Source: JBCBAP01 sp038532435
Lineage (GTDB): Bacteria > Pseudomonadota > Alphaproteobacteria > Rhodobacterales > Rhodobacteraceae
DNA: 64,000 nt
Assembly (NCBI GenBank): GCA_038532435.1
Contig: JBCBAP010000004.1
Coordinates: 50,694-114,693 of the forward strand
Reading direction: 5' to 3'
The notes under the pieces were generated by a model. The model made no database searches. It was not told the origin of the DNA and was given only the letters and a program-made list of their open reading frames with translations. Positions 1 to 8,115 of the stretch are shown piece by piece; the first letter of the stretch is position 1, and the number at the start of each line of letters is the position of its first letter. A program made the position numbers and the translations under genes.

Positions 1-251
1 TCTGATATGAAGCTGCCGACCTGCTCTTCCGTGTCGAGGACGAGGCTAATCACGTTGGTCTTGCCGGTTCTGAGGCGTAGGCCCGCGCGGCTCGGGCGGT
101 AGGCAAGCTTGCGCGCCATGTCCTTCACCGCCGCCCGGGTCCGCGGACTGATCTTCTCGTCGTCCCGTAGAGCGCGAGACACGGTCGTCACCCCGAGGCC
201 GAGTGCCGTCGCGATCGTCTTCAACGTTGGTTTGCTGCCCCGCGCGGTCAA
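1..251 (-). CDS. LacI-family transcriptional regulator, N-terminal part (runs off the window)
   Basis: Only the first 83 codons are present. The protein opens with a classic LacI helix-turn-helix (PTLKTIATALGLGVTTVSRA, residues about 8-27) followed by the hinge-region pattern RxxVxxxAxxLxYRP, then the start of the sugar-binding core. The start is a TTG at 251 preceded by GGAGGAGACAGG, a strong ribosome site; no ATG fits as well. Genes of this family normally repress a nearby sugar-uptake or catabolic operon, but the target cannot be told because the rest of the gene and its downstream neighbours lie outside. Family assignment is secure, function is not. Confidence 0.85.
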   Translation of the reverse strand, partial: MTARGSKPTLKTIATALGLGVTTVSRALRDDEKISPRTRAAVKDMARKLAYRPSRAGLRLRTGKTNVISLVLDTEEQVGSFIS

Positions 252-700
252 CCTGTCTCCTCCAGGGCGGTCGTGGTGCCGCCTTTCTTCAACATTATTG
301 GAATTCCCACCGGTTGCCAGAGGATCGAGGTCGCATCCCGGTGAACGCTCGCCGCCGTTTCGGCAAATCTCCGCCCGGTTTCAGGCCGCACAGCCGTTCG
401 TCCTATCACGTTCGCTGGAGCAGCCCTCAGACATACAGCCTAAAGTTGTCGAATCACGTTTGTATCGTTATAACTCCTAGTTGCATCGTTACAAATAACT
501 TGCACAGGTCGCCTACTGATCTGCGCGAACCCAACTGACACCGCGCGGACCTGACCGTCCGCCGGCGAAGGAAGGCGTGTTGCCCGCCATCGGGCATCCC
601 GCCCGGACTGCACCGATTGGATCGCCGCGCCCTCGTGGCGGTGCGCTCACCGGATTGACCAAGACACATGCCCCGCTTCGATCAAGGAAAGGAGACTGAC
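252..700. other. Intergenic region between divergent lacI-type gene and ridA
   Basis: About 450 bases without a convincing gene; short open frames here lack family features and ribosome sites. The stretch is less GC-rich in the middle (around 450-500) and carries a pair of direct repeats described separately. It must hold the promoters for the minus-strand LacI gene and probably for ridA. Confidence 0.6.
460..494. repeat. Two direct repeats 21 bp apart, candidate operator pair
   Basis: TTGTATCGTTATAA (460-473) and TTGCATCGTTACAA (481-494) differ at two of 14 positions and begin exactly 21 bp apart, that is two helical turns, so two protein dimers could bind on the same DNA face. Each unit is itself an imperfect palindrome around a central CG, as in LacI-type operators. 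The pair sits about midway between the divergent LacI and RidA genes. Which protein binds is inference. Confidence 0.45.
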
Positions 701-1108
701 TTGACCACCAGTATTGCGCGTATGAACCCGGAGACGCTGCCGGATGCGAGTATGATTGGATACTCCCAGATCTCGGTTGTCCCGCCTGGCCCTCTTGCCT
801 TCGTATCCGGACAGGTTGCCCAGACCCGTGACGGAACCCCGACGCCCAACTCGCTGTCGGAGCAGACGGCGCTTGTCATCGACAATCTCACGCACGCGCT
901 CGAGGTTCTCGATGCGACACCCCACGATATCGCGCAAATGCGCATCTACGTGACCGACCTCAATCAGGACACGCTTGAGATCTCGATGACCCAAATCATC
1001 AGATTCCTCGACGGAGCCCAGCCAAGCCTGACAGGCGTCGGCGTCTCGGCCCTCGCCGGGCCGGATCTCAAGATCGAGATTGAGATGGTCGTGAGGGTCA
1101 CAGATTAG
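701..1108 (+). CDS. RidA/YjgF-family protein (reactive imine/enamine deaminase)
   Basis: A 135-residue RidA-like protein. The family forms trimers and hydrolyses enamine/imine intermediates released by PLP enzymes; some members act in specific catabolic pathways. Visible family features are FVSGQVAQ near the N-terminus, the LxxALEVLDATPHDIAQMRIYVTD segment region and the C-terminal PDLKIEIEMV strand. An ATG exists at 668, but the TTG at 701 has AAGGAAAGGAG six bases upstream and gives the usual family length, so it is preferred. The canonical RidA arginine region near the C-terminus is altered (no clear CARxxVxxxxLP), so it may be a divergent subgroup. It is followed 22 bp later by an exported hydrolase. 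Confidence 0.8.
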   Translation: MTTSIARMNPETLPDASMIGYSQISVVPPGPLAFVSGQVAQTRDGTPTPNSLSEQTALVIDNLTHALEVLDATPHDIAQMRIYVTDLNQDTLEISMTQIIRFLDGAQPSLTGVGVSALAGPDLKIEIEMVVRVTD

Positions 1109-1130
1109 AACAGCCCGAAAGGATCTTCCG

Positions 1131-2099
1131 ATGCCCAAGAAGACCTCGACCGACACCAATCCCACCCGGCGCGACGTGCTGCTGACGGGGGCGGCGACAT
1201 CCGTCGCCCTCACGGTCGCAAACCTCGCGTCCGCCCAGTCTCAGTCCGCCCAGAAAGGAAGCAATCACATGTCTACCTTCACCACCACCGACGGAACTGA
1301 AATCTTCTACAAGGATTGGGGGGCGAAGGACGCGCAGCCCATCGTCTTTCACCACGGGTGGCCGCTGAGCGGCGATGACTGGGACACACAGATGCTGTTC
1401 TTCCTGTCGAAGGGCTATCGTGTCATTGCCCATGACCGGCGGGGCCACGGACGGTCGAGCCAGACCGATCTCGGTCACGACATGGACACTTACGCCGCAG
1501 ACGTTGCCGAGCTTGCCAGCACACTCAATCTGCGTGACGCGGTCCATATCGGCCACTCCACAGGGGGTGGTGAGGCAGCACGCTATGTCGCCCGCGCTGA
1601 AACGGGTCGGGTGGCGAAGGCCGCGCTGCTGGGCGCGATCCCCCCCTTGATGCTGCAGACCGATGCGAACCCGGACGGCATCCCGATGGAGGTGTTCGAC
1701 GGGTTTCGCGCCGCCCTCGCCGCGAACCGCGCGCAATTCTACCGGGATGTGCCCTCCGGCCCCTTCTTCGGGTTCAACCGTGACGGGGTCGAACTCAACG
1801 AGGGCCAGGTGCAGAACTGGTGGCGTCAGGGGATGATGGGAAGCGCCTCTGCCCACTATCAATGCATCGAGGTCTTCTCGGAAACCGATCAAACCGAAGA
1901 TCTGCAGTCAATCGACGTGCCGGTCCTCGTCATGCACGGGGATGATGATCAGGTCGTGCCGATCGCCAATTCAGCGCACAAGGCGGTCGACATCCTGAGT
2001 AACGGAACGCTCAAGGTGTATGCGGGGCTGTCCCACGGGTTCTTCGCCACCCACCCCGAGCAGGTGAACGCTGACCTGCTGTCGTTCATCGAAAGCTGA
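1131..2099 (+). CDS. Alpha/beta hydrolase, non-heme chloroperoxidase-like, with Tat signal
   Basis: A 322-residue alpha/beta hydrolase of the cofactor-free chloroperoxidase/perhydrolase/esterase group. The oxyanion HGWPLSGDDW, the nucleophile elbow GHSTGGGE, the acid in VLVMHGDDDQVVP and the catalytic His in GLSHGFF are all visible. Residues 1-36 form a twin-arginine signal (TRRDVLLTGAA then a hydrophobic run ending in ASA), which is unusual because the typical family protein is cytosolic and begins near MSTFTTTDG. That methionine exists here as an internal ATG at 1269 with AAAGGAAG just upstream, so a second, cytosolic product may be made. The substrate is unknown; chloroperoxidase naming reflects homology, not proven halogenation. 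Confidence 0.85.
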   Translation: MPKKTSTDTNPTRRDVLLTGAATSVALTVANLASAQSQSAQKGSNHMSTFTTTDGTEIFYKDWGAKDAQPIVFHHGWPLSGDDWDTQMLFFLSKGYRVIAHDRRGHGRSSQTDLGHDMDTYAADVAELASTLNLRDAVHIGHSTGGGEAARYVARAETGRVAKAALLGAIPPLMLQTDANPDGIPMEVFDGFRAALAANRAQFYRDVPSGPFFGFNRDGVELNEGQVQNWWRQGMMGSASAHYQCIEVFSETDQTEDLQSIDVPVLVMHGDDDQVVPIANSAHKAVDILSNGTLKVYAGLSHGFFATHPEQVNADLLSFIES

Positions 2100-2109
2100 C
2101 CGTGCGTAT

Positions 2110-2141
2110 GGGGGGCAGTGCCGAAGGCGGTACTGTCCCCC
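2110..2141. terminator. Bidirectional terminator-like hairpin
   Basis: A ten-base-pair stem with one G-T pair (GGGGGGCAGT / ACTGTCCCCC) and a 12-base loop lies between the convergent alpha/beta hydrolase and LysR genes. There is no T-run, so it would be a weak intrinsic terminator. Confidence 0.45.
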
Positions 2142-2145
2142 GGAT

Positions 2146-3041
2146 CTAGACATGCTCAGCGTCGCGAAATGCGGCAACCGTCCAGTCGACGAATACGCGA
2201 ACCCGGGGTGAGAGATGGCGGCTCCTGGGATAGAGCAGTGAGAGCGGGACCCGGGGAACCTCGAACTCCGGCAGAACGGACACCAGCCGCCCTGCTCTCA
2301 AATCCTCCTCCACATGGAAAAGCGGCATCTGCGCGAGGCCGAGCCCCCGCAGCGTCGCCGCGCGATAGCTCTCCGGTCCTGTGACACATACGGAGGTCGG
2401 TGGCGTCGCGCTCTCAATTTGACCATCCACCGTGAAATGCAGCGGACGGATCGTCCCGCTGGTCATGGACCGAAGACCAACCATGCGGTGCGCGTCAAGA
2501 TCGCCGGGCTCGCTCGGGATGCCGTGAGCCTGCAGATAGCCAGGGGATGCGCTGGTGCAGCGCTCCGCCTGGCCAAGAGGGCGCACGATCAGGTCGCTGT
2601 CCGGCAGTTCACCCCAACGGATCGCGCAATCGACCCCTTCCTCCACCAAATCAACCCAGCGATCCCGTTCGCTGATCGACAGGTCGATCCCCGGATATTT
2701 CGCCATGAAGTTATCGAGACCGGGCAGGATGAACGCGCGCACAAGCGTACCCTGCACCTCGATCCTGAGCTCTCCCTTCGGTTCCGTTCCCGCCAGATCG
2801 CCTTCCGCATCCTCGATCTCCTGCAGGATCGAAAGGCACCGCACATAGTGGGCGTGTCCATCCAGGGTCGGGCGTACAACCCGCGTGGTTCGATGAAAGA
2901 GCTGCACCCCGAGCCGCACCTCCATCTGCTTGATCACCTCCGACACCGTCGAGCGTGGGACCCCGGTATCCCGTGCCGCAGCCGTAAAGCTCCCCGCTCC
3001 ACGATCCGGACAAAGAGATGCATCGCGTCGAACCGGTCCAT
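2146..3041 (-). pseudogene. LysR-family regulator interrupted by a one-base frameshift
   Basis: The gene starts at the ATG at 3041 (MDRFDAMHLFVRIVERG) but loses frame at a run of four C on the plus strand (2992-2995). Adding one base there restores the standard LysR helix-turn-helix SFTAAARDTGVPRSTVSEVI and continues without a stop into a complete effector-binding domain ending at 2146. The whole stretch is 896 bases, one short of 299 codons. The rest looks intact, so this is either a recent inactivating mutation or a homopolymer sequencing error. Its divergent partner is the SDR gene at 3165, the arrangement typical of a LysR regulator and its target. Confidence 0.85.
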
Positions 3042-3164
3042 GTCACCTCATTTGTTCGTCTCAGATGGATAGTGATGTCCACTTAAACCTGATTATTCGA
3101 TCCGGAAGGAGTCGTAGATCAGACCCGCAGATCTGAGACATGCATCGCATGGACGGGAAAGATC

Positions 3165-3905
3165 ATGACATCCTCATCAACCAGAACAGCAGTCGTGACC
3201 GGTGGCTCCCGCGGGATTTGCGCGGCGATTGAAGCCCGCCTCGCCGCCGACGGTTTCAGCACGGTCGTGAATTACGCGGGCAGTCGCGAGCGTGCGGAGG
3301 CTGTCGTTGCGGACATCAGGGCGGCGGGCGGAACAGCGATAGCTGTGCAGGCTGACGTCTCTGACCCACACCCAATGAGCGGCCTGTTCGACGCGGCCGA
3401 AGCGGCGTTTGGACCGGTCGAAGTGCTCGTCAACTCTGCCGGCATCATGAAGCTCGCCCCCTTCGCCCAGTCCGAAGATGCGGTGTTCGATGCCCTGATC
3501 GCGGTCAATCTCAAGGGAACGTTCAACACGCTGCGAGAGGCCGCGCGCCGGATGCCGGACGGCGGTGCCATCGTCACCTTGTCCACCAGCGTGGTCGAGT
3601 TGAACCTTGAAACCTATGGCGTCTACGCGGCAACCAAAGCAGTGGTGGAGACGATGACCGCGATCCTGGCAAAAGAGATGCGCGGACGCGCGATCACCGT
3701 CAATGCGGTCTCACCGGGTCCAACAGCGACCGAACCGTTTCTCGAGGGCAAACCGCAGGGGGTGATCGACAGGATGGCGAAAGCACCCCCGCTGGAACGC
3801 CTCGCGACGGCCCACGATATTGCCAACGTTGTGGCCTTCCTCGCCGGGCCGGACGGTCGGTGGATCAACGGGCAGACAGTTCGCGCCAATGGGGGGATCG
3901 TTTGA
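3165..3905 (+). CDS. SDR-family NAD(P)-dependent oxidoreductase
   Basis: A 246-residue classical short-chain dehydrogenase/reductase. It has the Rossmann motif TGGSRGIC near residue 12 (the last Gly of the usual GxxxGxG is Cys here), NSAG near residue 90, the catalytic Ser in STSVVELN, YAATK as the Tyr-Lys pair, and the closing NGQTVRANGG. VNYAGSRERAE after beta-2 suggests NADPH preference. It is divergent from the broken LysR gene, which probably regulated it. The substrate cannot be deduced; many such LysR-SDR pairs act on quinones or small carbonyls. Confidence 0.85.
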   Translation: MTSSSTRTAVVTGGSRGICAAIEARLAADGFSTVVNYAGSRERAEAVVADIRAAGGTAIAVQADVSDPHPMSGLFDAAEAAFGPVEVLVNSAGIMKLAPFAQSEDAVFDALIAVNLKGTFNTLREAARRMPDGGAIVTLSTSVVELNLETYGVYAATKAVVETMTAILAKEMRGRAITVNAVSPGPTATEPFLEGKPQGVIDRMAKAPPLERLATAHDIANVVAFLAGPDGRWINGQTVRANGGIV

Positions 3906-4047
3906 GGTGAACGGGCGATGTGCTTCTGGTCGAGCGCGCATCAGTGTTCACTTGGCGCAGCATGGAAAGTCTGGTGTGGTGGACTAGGTCAACTTTGTAC
4001 TGACGCCACATGAGACCCGCGCCACATCAGATGCGAAAGGTTCCCCG

Positions 4048-4695
4048 ATGACAGACCTCCCCAAGATCTCCCCCGCCGACAATGGCCCCCTGATCGTGGA
4101 AAACCCACCCCTGATCACCGGATCGGACGGTGCGGAGGTCGAGACGGGTCCGAAGGCGGCACTGTGCCGATGCGGTCTGTCGGCAAAGAAGCCGTTCTGC
4201 GACGGGAGCCACAACCAGGCCGGGTTCGACAGCACGCCGGACCATTCGAAGTTGCGCAACACACCCATGGAGGTGACGGGAACGGTGGAGGGCGTAGAGG
4301 TCGGCATCAGCTACACGCCCGCGATCTGCACCCACGCGGCCAAATGTCAGGCCCATGCGGCGGCCGTGTTCGACCCCAAGCAGCGCCCGTGGATCCAGCC
4401 GGAAAAGGGGCGCCTCGCAGAGATCGTGGAGGCCGTGGCCACCTGCCCCTCAGGCGCGCTGCGCATTTCGCTGGGCGACGTGCCGGGCCAGCACATGACG
4501 ACCGGTACAGTCGGGATCGAGATCGAGGAGGACGGGCCCTACCACGTCACCAACGTCTCGCTGGACGCGGAGTTCAATGGGGCGGAAGCGAGCCGGACGA
4601 AGTACTCGCTCTGCCGGTGCGGTCTGTCCAAGAACAAGCCGTTCTGCGATGGCACCCATTATGACAAGAAATGGTCCGACAGTCAGACCGCCTAG
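4048..4695 (+). CDS. CDGSH iron-sulfur protein with a central 4Fe-4S mono-cluster domain
   Basis: A 215-residue soluble protein made of three cluster modules. CDGSH motifs of the mitoNEET type occur at the N-terminus (CRCGLSAKKPFCDGSH, residues about 40-55) and at the C-terminus (CRCGLSKNKPFCDGTH, about 190-205); each would bind a 2Fe-2S cluster by three Cys and one His. Between them is a Fer4_19/DUF1271-like region with CTHAAKCQAHAAAVF and later ATCPSGALR, predicted to carry another cluster. The family's electron partners are unknown, so a redox or cluster-transfer role is inference. It stands alone, convergent with the GntR gene 12 bp away. Confidence 0.85.
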   Translation: MTDLPKISPADNGPLIVENPPLITGSDGAEVETGPKAALCRCGLSAKKPFCDGSHNQAGFDSTPDHSKLRNTPMEVTGTVEGVEVGISYTPAICTHAAKCQAHAAAVFDPKQRPWIQPEKGRLAEIVEAVATCPSGALRISLGDVPGQHMTTGTVGIEIEEDGPYHVTNVSLDAEFNGAEASRTKYSLCRCGLSKNKPFCDGTHYDKKWSDSQTA

Positions 4696-4707
4696 CCGCG
4701 CACTGAC

Positions 4708-5391
4708 TTAGGTATCGAAGAAGTCCGCGTGGGATTTCCGGATCCCGGTGATCACATCATCGAGCCGGGAGAGATGCCGCGTGATCGCGGTGATCACCGT
4801 CGGCTCGTCCCGGTTTCGGAGGGCTGTGGTGATCTGGCTATGATCTTCGTACAGAACGTCCATCGCAGCGGGTTCAGACAGGCTGAGCACGCACAGCCGG
4901 TCCACCGACACCTTGTTTTCCATGATCGTGCCGAACATGAGCGGCACGTTCCCCGCCTCGCACAGATGTTTGTGAAAGTCGTAGTCGAGCGTGTGGAACC
5001 GGTCGATATCGTGGCTGTCGATCGCTGACTTCTGGTTTTCGAGGTCCCGAAGCAGCCGGTTGTGATGCTGTTCGGTCGCTGTGGCGCAGGCACGTCGCAG
5101 GACCTCACACTCCACGGACAGGCGGACGAAGCGCGCCCGTTCGATCTTCTCCGCCGAAAACCGCCTGACCACAGTCGCCCGTTGCGGACGGACGACCAAC
5201 AGGTCGAGGTTGGCAAGGCGGATGAACGCCTCACGCACCGGCTGCCGGGAGACGTCGAACTGCTTGGCGATCTCCACCTCGCTGATCCGCGTTCCGGGCA
5301 GCAGTTTCAGCGAGACGATCTGCCCGTGCAGATAGTCGAAGACGTCATCCGCGTTCGTGCGGCGGTCCAGCTTTGACTGCGTTCGTGCCAT
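4708..5391 (-). CDS. GntR-family (FCD domain) transcriptional regulator of the uronate locus
   Basis: A 227-residue FadR/FCD-subfamily regulator. The winged helix is at residues about 15-75 (GTRISEVEIAKQFDVSRQPV, then EAFIRLANLDLLVVRPQRATVV), and the all-helical FCD effector domain follows with the acidic/His motif DYDFHKHLCEAG. The start MARTQS at 5391 fits the family; upstream codons in the same frame extend into the divergent kdgF promoter. Divergence from the KdgF-like cupin and the adjoining polysaccharide operon suggest it represses them and responds to an unsaturated uronate or KDG-like metabolite. That ligand is inferred from related uronate regulators. Confidence 0.88.
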   Translation of the reverse strand: MARTQSKLDRRTNADDVFDYLHGQIVSLKLLPGTRISEVEIAKQFDVSRQPVREAFIRLANLDLLVVRPQRATVVRRFSAEKIERARFVRLSVECEVLRRACATATEQHHNRLLRDLENQKSAIDSHDIDRFHTLDYDFHKHLCEAGNVPLMFGTIMENKVSVDRLCVLSLSEPAAMDVLYEDHSQITTALRNRDEPTVITAITRHLSRLDDVITGIRKSHADFFDT

Positions 5392-5420
5392 GAAGTCCCT
5401 CGAAACCTTGATTTCTCTAC

Positions 5421-5430
5421 CATACCAGAT
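5421..5430. promoter_or_regulatory. Possible GntR half-site between gntR and kdgF
   Basis: CATACCAGAT shares ATACCAG with the palindrome at 5962-5975. It lies between the divergent regulator and KdgF-like gene. Weak evidence on its own. Confidence 0.3.
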
Positions 5431-5492
5431 TACCCATGGGAAGGACCTCTTTTTGAGGAGGGTTTCTTGGCCGGGTTTGGGAGGACACGCCA

Positions 5493-5816
5493 ATGAGCAC
5501 AACCGAGAACGGACCGTTCGAATGGGTACAGGCAGATGAGGGCATCCGCCGTCGGGTGCTCGCCCACACGCCGGATGCCATGACTGTGGAGGTCGCGTTC
5601 GATGCGGACGCCGTCGGCGCACCCCATTCCCATCCCCATCTGCAGACCGTCTTCGTACAGTCCGGAAAGTTTGTTTTCACGATAGATGGGAAAGAAACTG
5701 TTGTGCAGTCAGGGGATAGCCTCGTCATACCGCGCGAGGCACATCACGGTTGCAAGGCGATGGAGCCCGGAACCCTCATCGATTGCTTCGTGCCGCGGCG
5801 CGACGATTTCCTGTGA
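5493..5816 (+). CDS. kdgF: KdgF-like cupin (unsaturated uronate linearisation)
   Basis: A 107-residue single-domain cupin. The metal-binding motif HSHPHLQTVFVQSGKF (about residues 50-65) and the second cupin motif GDSLVIPREAHHGC match the KdgF family, which converts cyclic 4,5-unsaturated uronate monomers from pectin or alginate lyases into open-chain 4-deoxy-5-keto (or DEH) forms. The start ATG at 5493 follows GGGAGGACACGCCA. It is divergent from the GntR regulator and precedes the ABC importer operon, with a strong terminator between, so it is probably transcribed alone. The context with a PL15 lyase and SDR makes the KdgF role likely but unproven. Confidence 0.75.
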   Translation: MSTTENGPFEWVQADEGIRRRVLAHTPDAMTVEVAFDADAVGAPHSHPHLQTVFVQSGKFVFTIDGKETVVQSGDSLVIPREAHHGCKAMEPGTLIDCFVPRRDDFL

Positions 5817-5864
5817 GGCCTGGCACCGAGTTGTGTCCACTTCATCCGCCACGACACTTCGAAA

Positions 5865-5894
5865 CGGCGCAGCCCGGCAAGCTGCGCCGCTTTT
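5865..5894 (+). terminator. Rho-independent terminator after kdgF
   Basis: Perfect nine-base-pair stem CGGCGCAGC (5865-5873) / GCTGCGCCG (5881-5889) with a seven-base loop, followed by CTTTTG. It separates the kdgF gene from the downstream transporter operon. Confidence 0.8.
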
Positions 5895-5961
5895 GCATTG
5901 GTGCGCCGCGGCATCTTCAAGCTCCCATTGTGAGACCAATGGTGATTGTAGAATCGTAGAT

Positions 5962-5975
5962 ACTAGTATACCAGT
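5962..5975. promoter_or_regulatory. Near-palindromic operator candidate for the GntR regulator
   Basis: ACTAGTATACCAGT is a 14-base palindrome with a single mismatched pair (ACT-R-GTATAC-Y-AGT). It lies about 50 bp upstream of the ABC ATPase gene, where a repressor of the operon would act. The GTATAC core resembles sites of FCD-type GntR regulators, and its right half recurs at 5422-5428 beside gntR and kdgF. Confidence 0.5.
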
Positions 5976-6025
5976 CGACTCAACGAAGCGGCAAAGACCG
6001 CGCACTTCAGGTCCAGGGAGGGCCC

Positions 6026-7117
6026 ATGTCCGCAGTTACCCTGCAGGGTATGTACAAGCGCTACGGCGCTGTTCAGGTCGTCCACGGAATCGACCTTGAT
6101 GTTGCAGCTCACGAGTTCGTCGTTCTGGTTGGACCTTCGGGATGCGGAAAGTCGACGACCTTGCGCATGATCGCAGGCCTTGAGGAAATCAGCGATGGCA
6201 CGCTGACCATCGACGGCCGGGTGATGAACCAGATCGCACCGAAGGATCGGGACGTGGCGATGGTGTTCCAGAACTACGCGCTCTACCCCCACCTCAACGT
6301 GGCCGAGAACATCGCCTTCGGGCTGCGGATCCGTCGCGTGCCGAATGCCGAAGTGCTGAAATCCATTGATGAGGTCGCGGCGATCCTTGGTCTGACCGAG
6401 TATCTGGACCGACGCCCCGCCGACCTTTCCGGCGGGCAGCGCCAACGGGTCGCGATGGGCAGGGCCATCGTGCGCCATCCGAAGGTGTTTCTGTTCGACG
6501 AACCACTTTCCAACCTTGACGCGAAGCTCCGCTCCCAGATGCGGGCGGAGATCCGGCGGCTTCACAACCGGCTCGGCGTAACGTCCATCTATGTGACACA
6601 TGATCAGGTCGAGGCGATGACGCTCGCAGACCGGATCGTCGTCATGAACGACGGGCGGATTGAGCAGATCGGGACGCCGATGGACCTGTTCCTGAACCCG
6701 GTGAACACGTTCGTCGCGGGATTCATCGGATCACCGCCGATGAACCAGTTCCGCGGTACGCTCGGAAACGGGGCCGACGGGGTCTCGGTCACCATTGGGA
6801 ACTGCAAGGTCGCGGTGCCTGAGAGCGTGCCGTACAGCCCGGGCCGGGACGTGATCCTGGGCATCCGGCCGGAGCACATCTCGCTGTCACCCGGTCCCGA
6901 CACCTCTCCCCTCCCGATCGCACTCGATCTCGTCGAGCCTCTGGGGTCGGAGGCGTTGCTGCATGCGGAGGTCGGCCAGGATCCCATGATCATCAAGGCC
7001 GAGACACAAGGCGATATCGGGCACCTCTCCGGCGTCAGCGAGGTTCATGTCCCCGCCGCGATGGTGAAGGTGTTCGACGCCGAAACAGGTCTCACGCTCA
7101 ACCAGGCGCCGGGATGA
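6026..7117 (+). CDS. Sugar ABC transporter ATP-binding protein (AlgS/UgpC-like)
   Basis: A 363-residue CUT1-type importer ATPase. Walker A GPSGCGKST, signature LSGGQRQRVAMGRAI, Walker B VFLFDEP and the switch His in YVTHDQVEAMTLADRI are all present, followed by the C-terminal regulatory OB-fold (GIRPEHISL). It opens the transporter operon with ribosome site AGGGAGG. Together with the next three genes it matches the layout of the Sphingomonas A1 alginate-oligosaccharide importer AlgS-AlgM1-AlgM2-AlgQ. It powers import through two permease subunits at the inner membrane. Confidence 0.9.
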   Translation: MSAVTLQGMYKRYGAVQVVHGIDLDVAAHEFVVLVGPSGCGKSTTLRMIAGLEEISDGTLTIDGRVMNQIAPKDRDVAMVFQNYALYPHLNVAENIAFGLRIRRVPNAEVLKSIDEVAAILGLTEYLDRRPADLSGGQRQRVAMGRAIVRHPKVFLFDEPLSNLDAKLRSQMRAEIRRLHNRLGVTSIYVTHDQVEAMTLADRIVVMNDGRIEQIGTPMDLFLNPVNTFVAGFIGSPPMNQFRGTLGNGADGVSVTIGNCKVAVPESVPYSPGRDVILGIRPEHISLSPGPDTSPLPIALDLVEPLGSEALLHAEVGQDPMIIKAETQGDIGHLSGVSEVHVPAAMVKVFDAETGLTLNQAPG

Positions 7118-7130
7118 GGGAGAAGCTCAC

Positions 7131-8108
7131 GTGACCGACGTCCCTGCCCCAGGCCGATCCCGGGATACGACTGGCCAGTCCGTTCAGGCAAGCCGCAGCA
7201 GATTGCAGCAGATCGTCGATCACCTTCGCCGACACTGGCAGATCTATGTGATGCTCGCACCCACGGTCATCTGGCTGCTGCTGTTTCTCTACAAGCCGAT
7301 GTACGGCCTTCAGATCGCCTTCAAGGATTACAGCATCTTCCGCGGGATCGCGGGCAGCCCCTGGATCGGTTTCGAACATTTCGAGACGCTGTTCAACAAC
7401 GCCCAGTTCATCCGGGCGGTGAAGAACACCGTGATCATCTCCTTCTACAGCCTCGTCTTCGGGTTTCCGGTGCCCATCCTGCTGGCGCTCATGTTCAACG
7501 AGGTGTTGAACAAAACCTACAAAAAGACATCACAAACAATCGTCTACCTGCCACACTTCATCTCGTCTGTGATTGTGGCGGGGATCGTTATCACCGCATT
7601 CTCCCCGTCCGCGGGGATCATCAACACGATCATCGGCTGGTTCGGGATCGAGCCGATCTACTTCCTGACGAAGCCGGAATGGTTCCGCCCGATCTTCATC
7701 GGGACGGGCATCTGGCAGGAGGCGGGCTTCCAGTCGATCGTGTATCTCGCAGCCATCGCCGGAGTGTCACCGACGCTCTACGAGAGTGCCGTCGTGGATG
7801 GCGCCTCTCGCTGGCAGATGATGTGGCGGATCACACTGCCTTCGATCATGTCGACGATCATCATTATGCTGATCATCCGCATCGGTAACCTGCTCGAGGT
7901 TAGCTTCGAGATGGTGATCCTGCTCTACCAGCCCGCGACCTATGAAACCGCGGATGTGGTGAACACCTACATCTTCCGTCAGGGCCTTCAGGGCGGGCAG
8001 TACGATATCGCGGCCGCCGCCGGTCTCTTCAACGCCGTTGTCGCCTTCGTCCTGGTGATCACCGCCAATTCCCTGTCCAAGCGCTACTCGCGCACATCGT
8101 TGTGGTGA
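7131..8108 (+). CDS. Sugar ABC transporter permease (LplB/AlgM1-like)
   Basis: A 325-residue inner-membrane permease with six predicted transmembrane segments; the first is at residues about 35-58 (MLAPTVIWLLLFLYKPMYG). The EAA coupling loop reads ESAVVDGASRWQMMWRITLP. The early motif YKPMYGLQIAFKDYSIFRGI is typical of the LplB/AlgM1 branch that serves oligosaccharide importers. It starts 13 bp after the ATPase gene and precedes its partner permease by 7 bp, so one operon is clear. Confidence 0.9.
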   Translation: MTDVPAPGRSRDTTGQSVQASRSRLQQIVDHLRRHWQIYVMLAPTVIWLLLFLYKPMYGLQIAFKDYSIFRGIAGSPWIGFEHFETLFNNAQFIRAVKNTVIISFYSLVFGFPVPILLALMFNEVLNKTYKKTSQTIVYLPHFISSVIVAGIVITAFSPSAGIINTIIGWFGIEPIYFLTKPEWFRPIFIGTGIWQEAGFQSIVYLAAIAGVSPTLYESAVVDGASRWQMMWRITLPSIMSTIIIMLIIRIGNLLEVSFEMVILLYQPATYETADVVNTYIFRQGLQGGQYDIAAAAGLFNAVVAFVLVITANSLSKRYSRTSLW

Positions 8109-8115
8109 GGACGCG

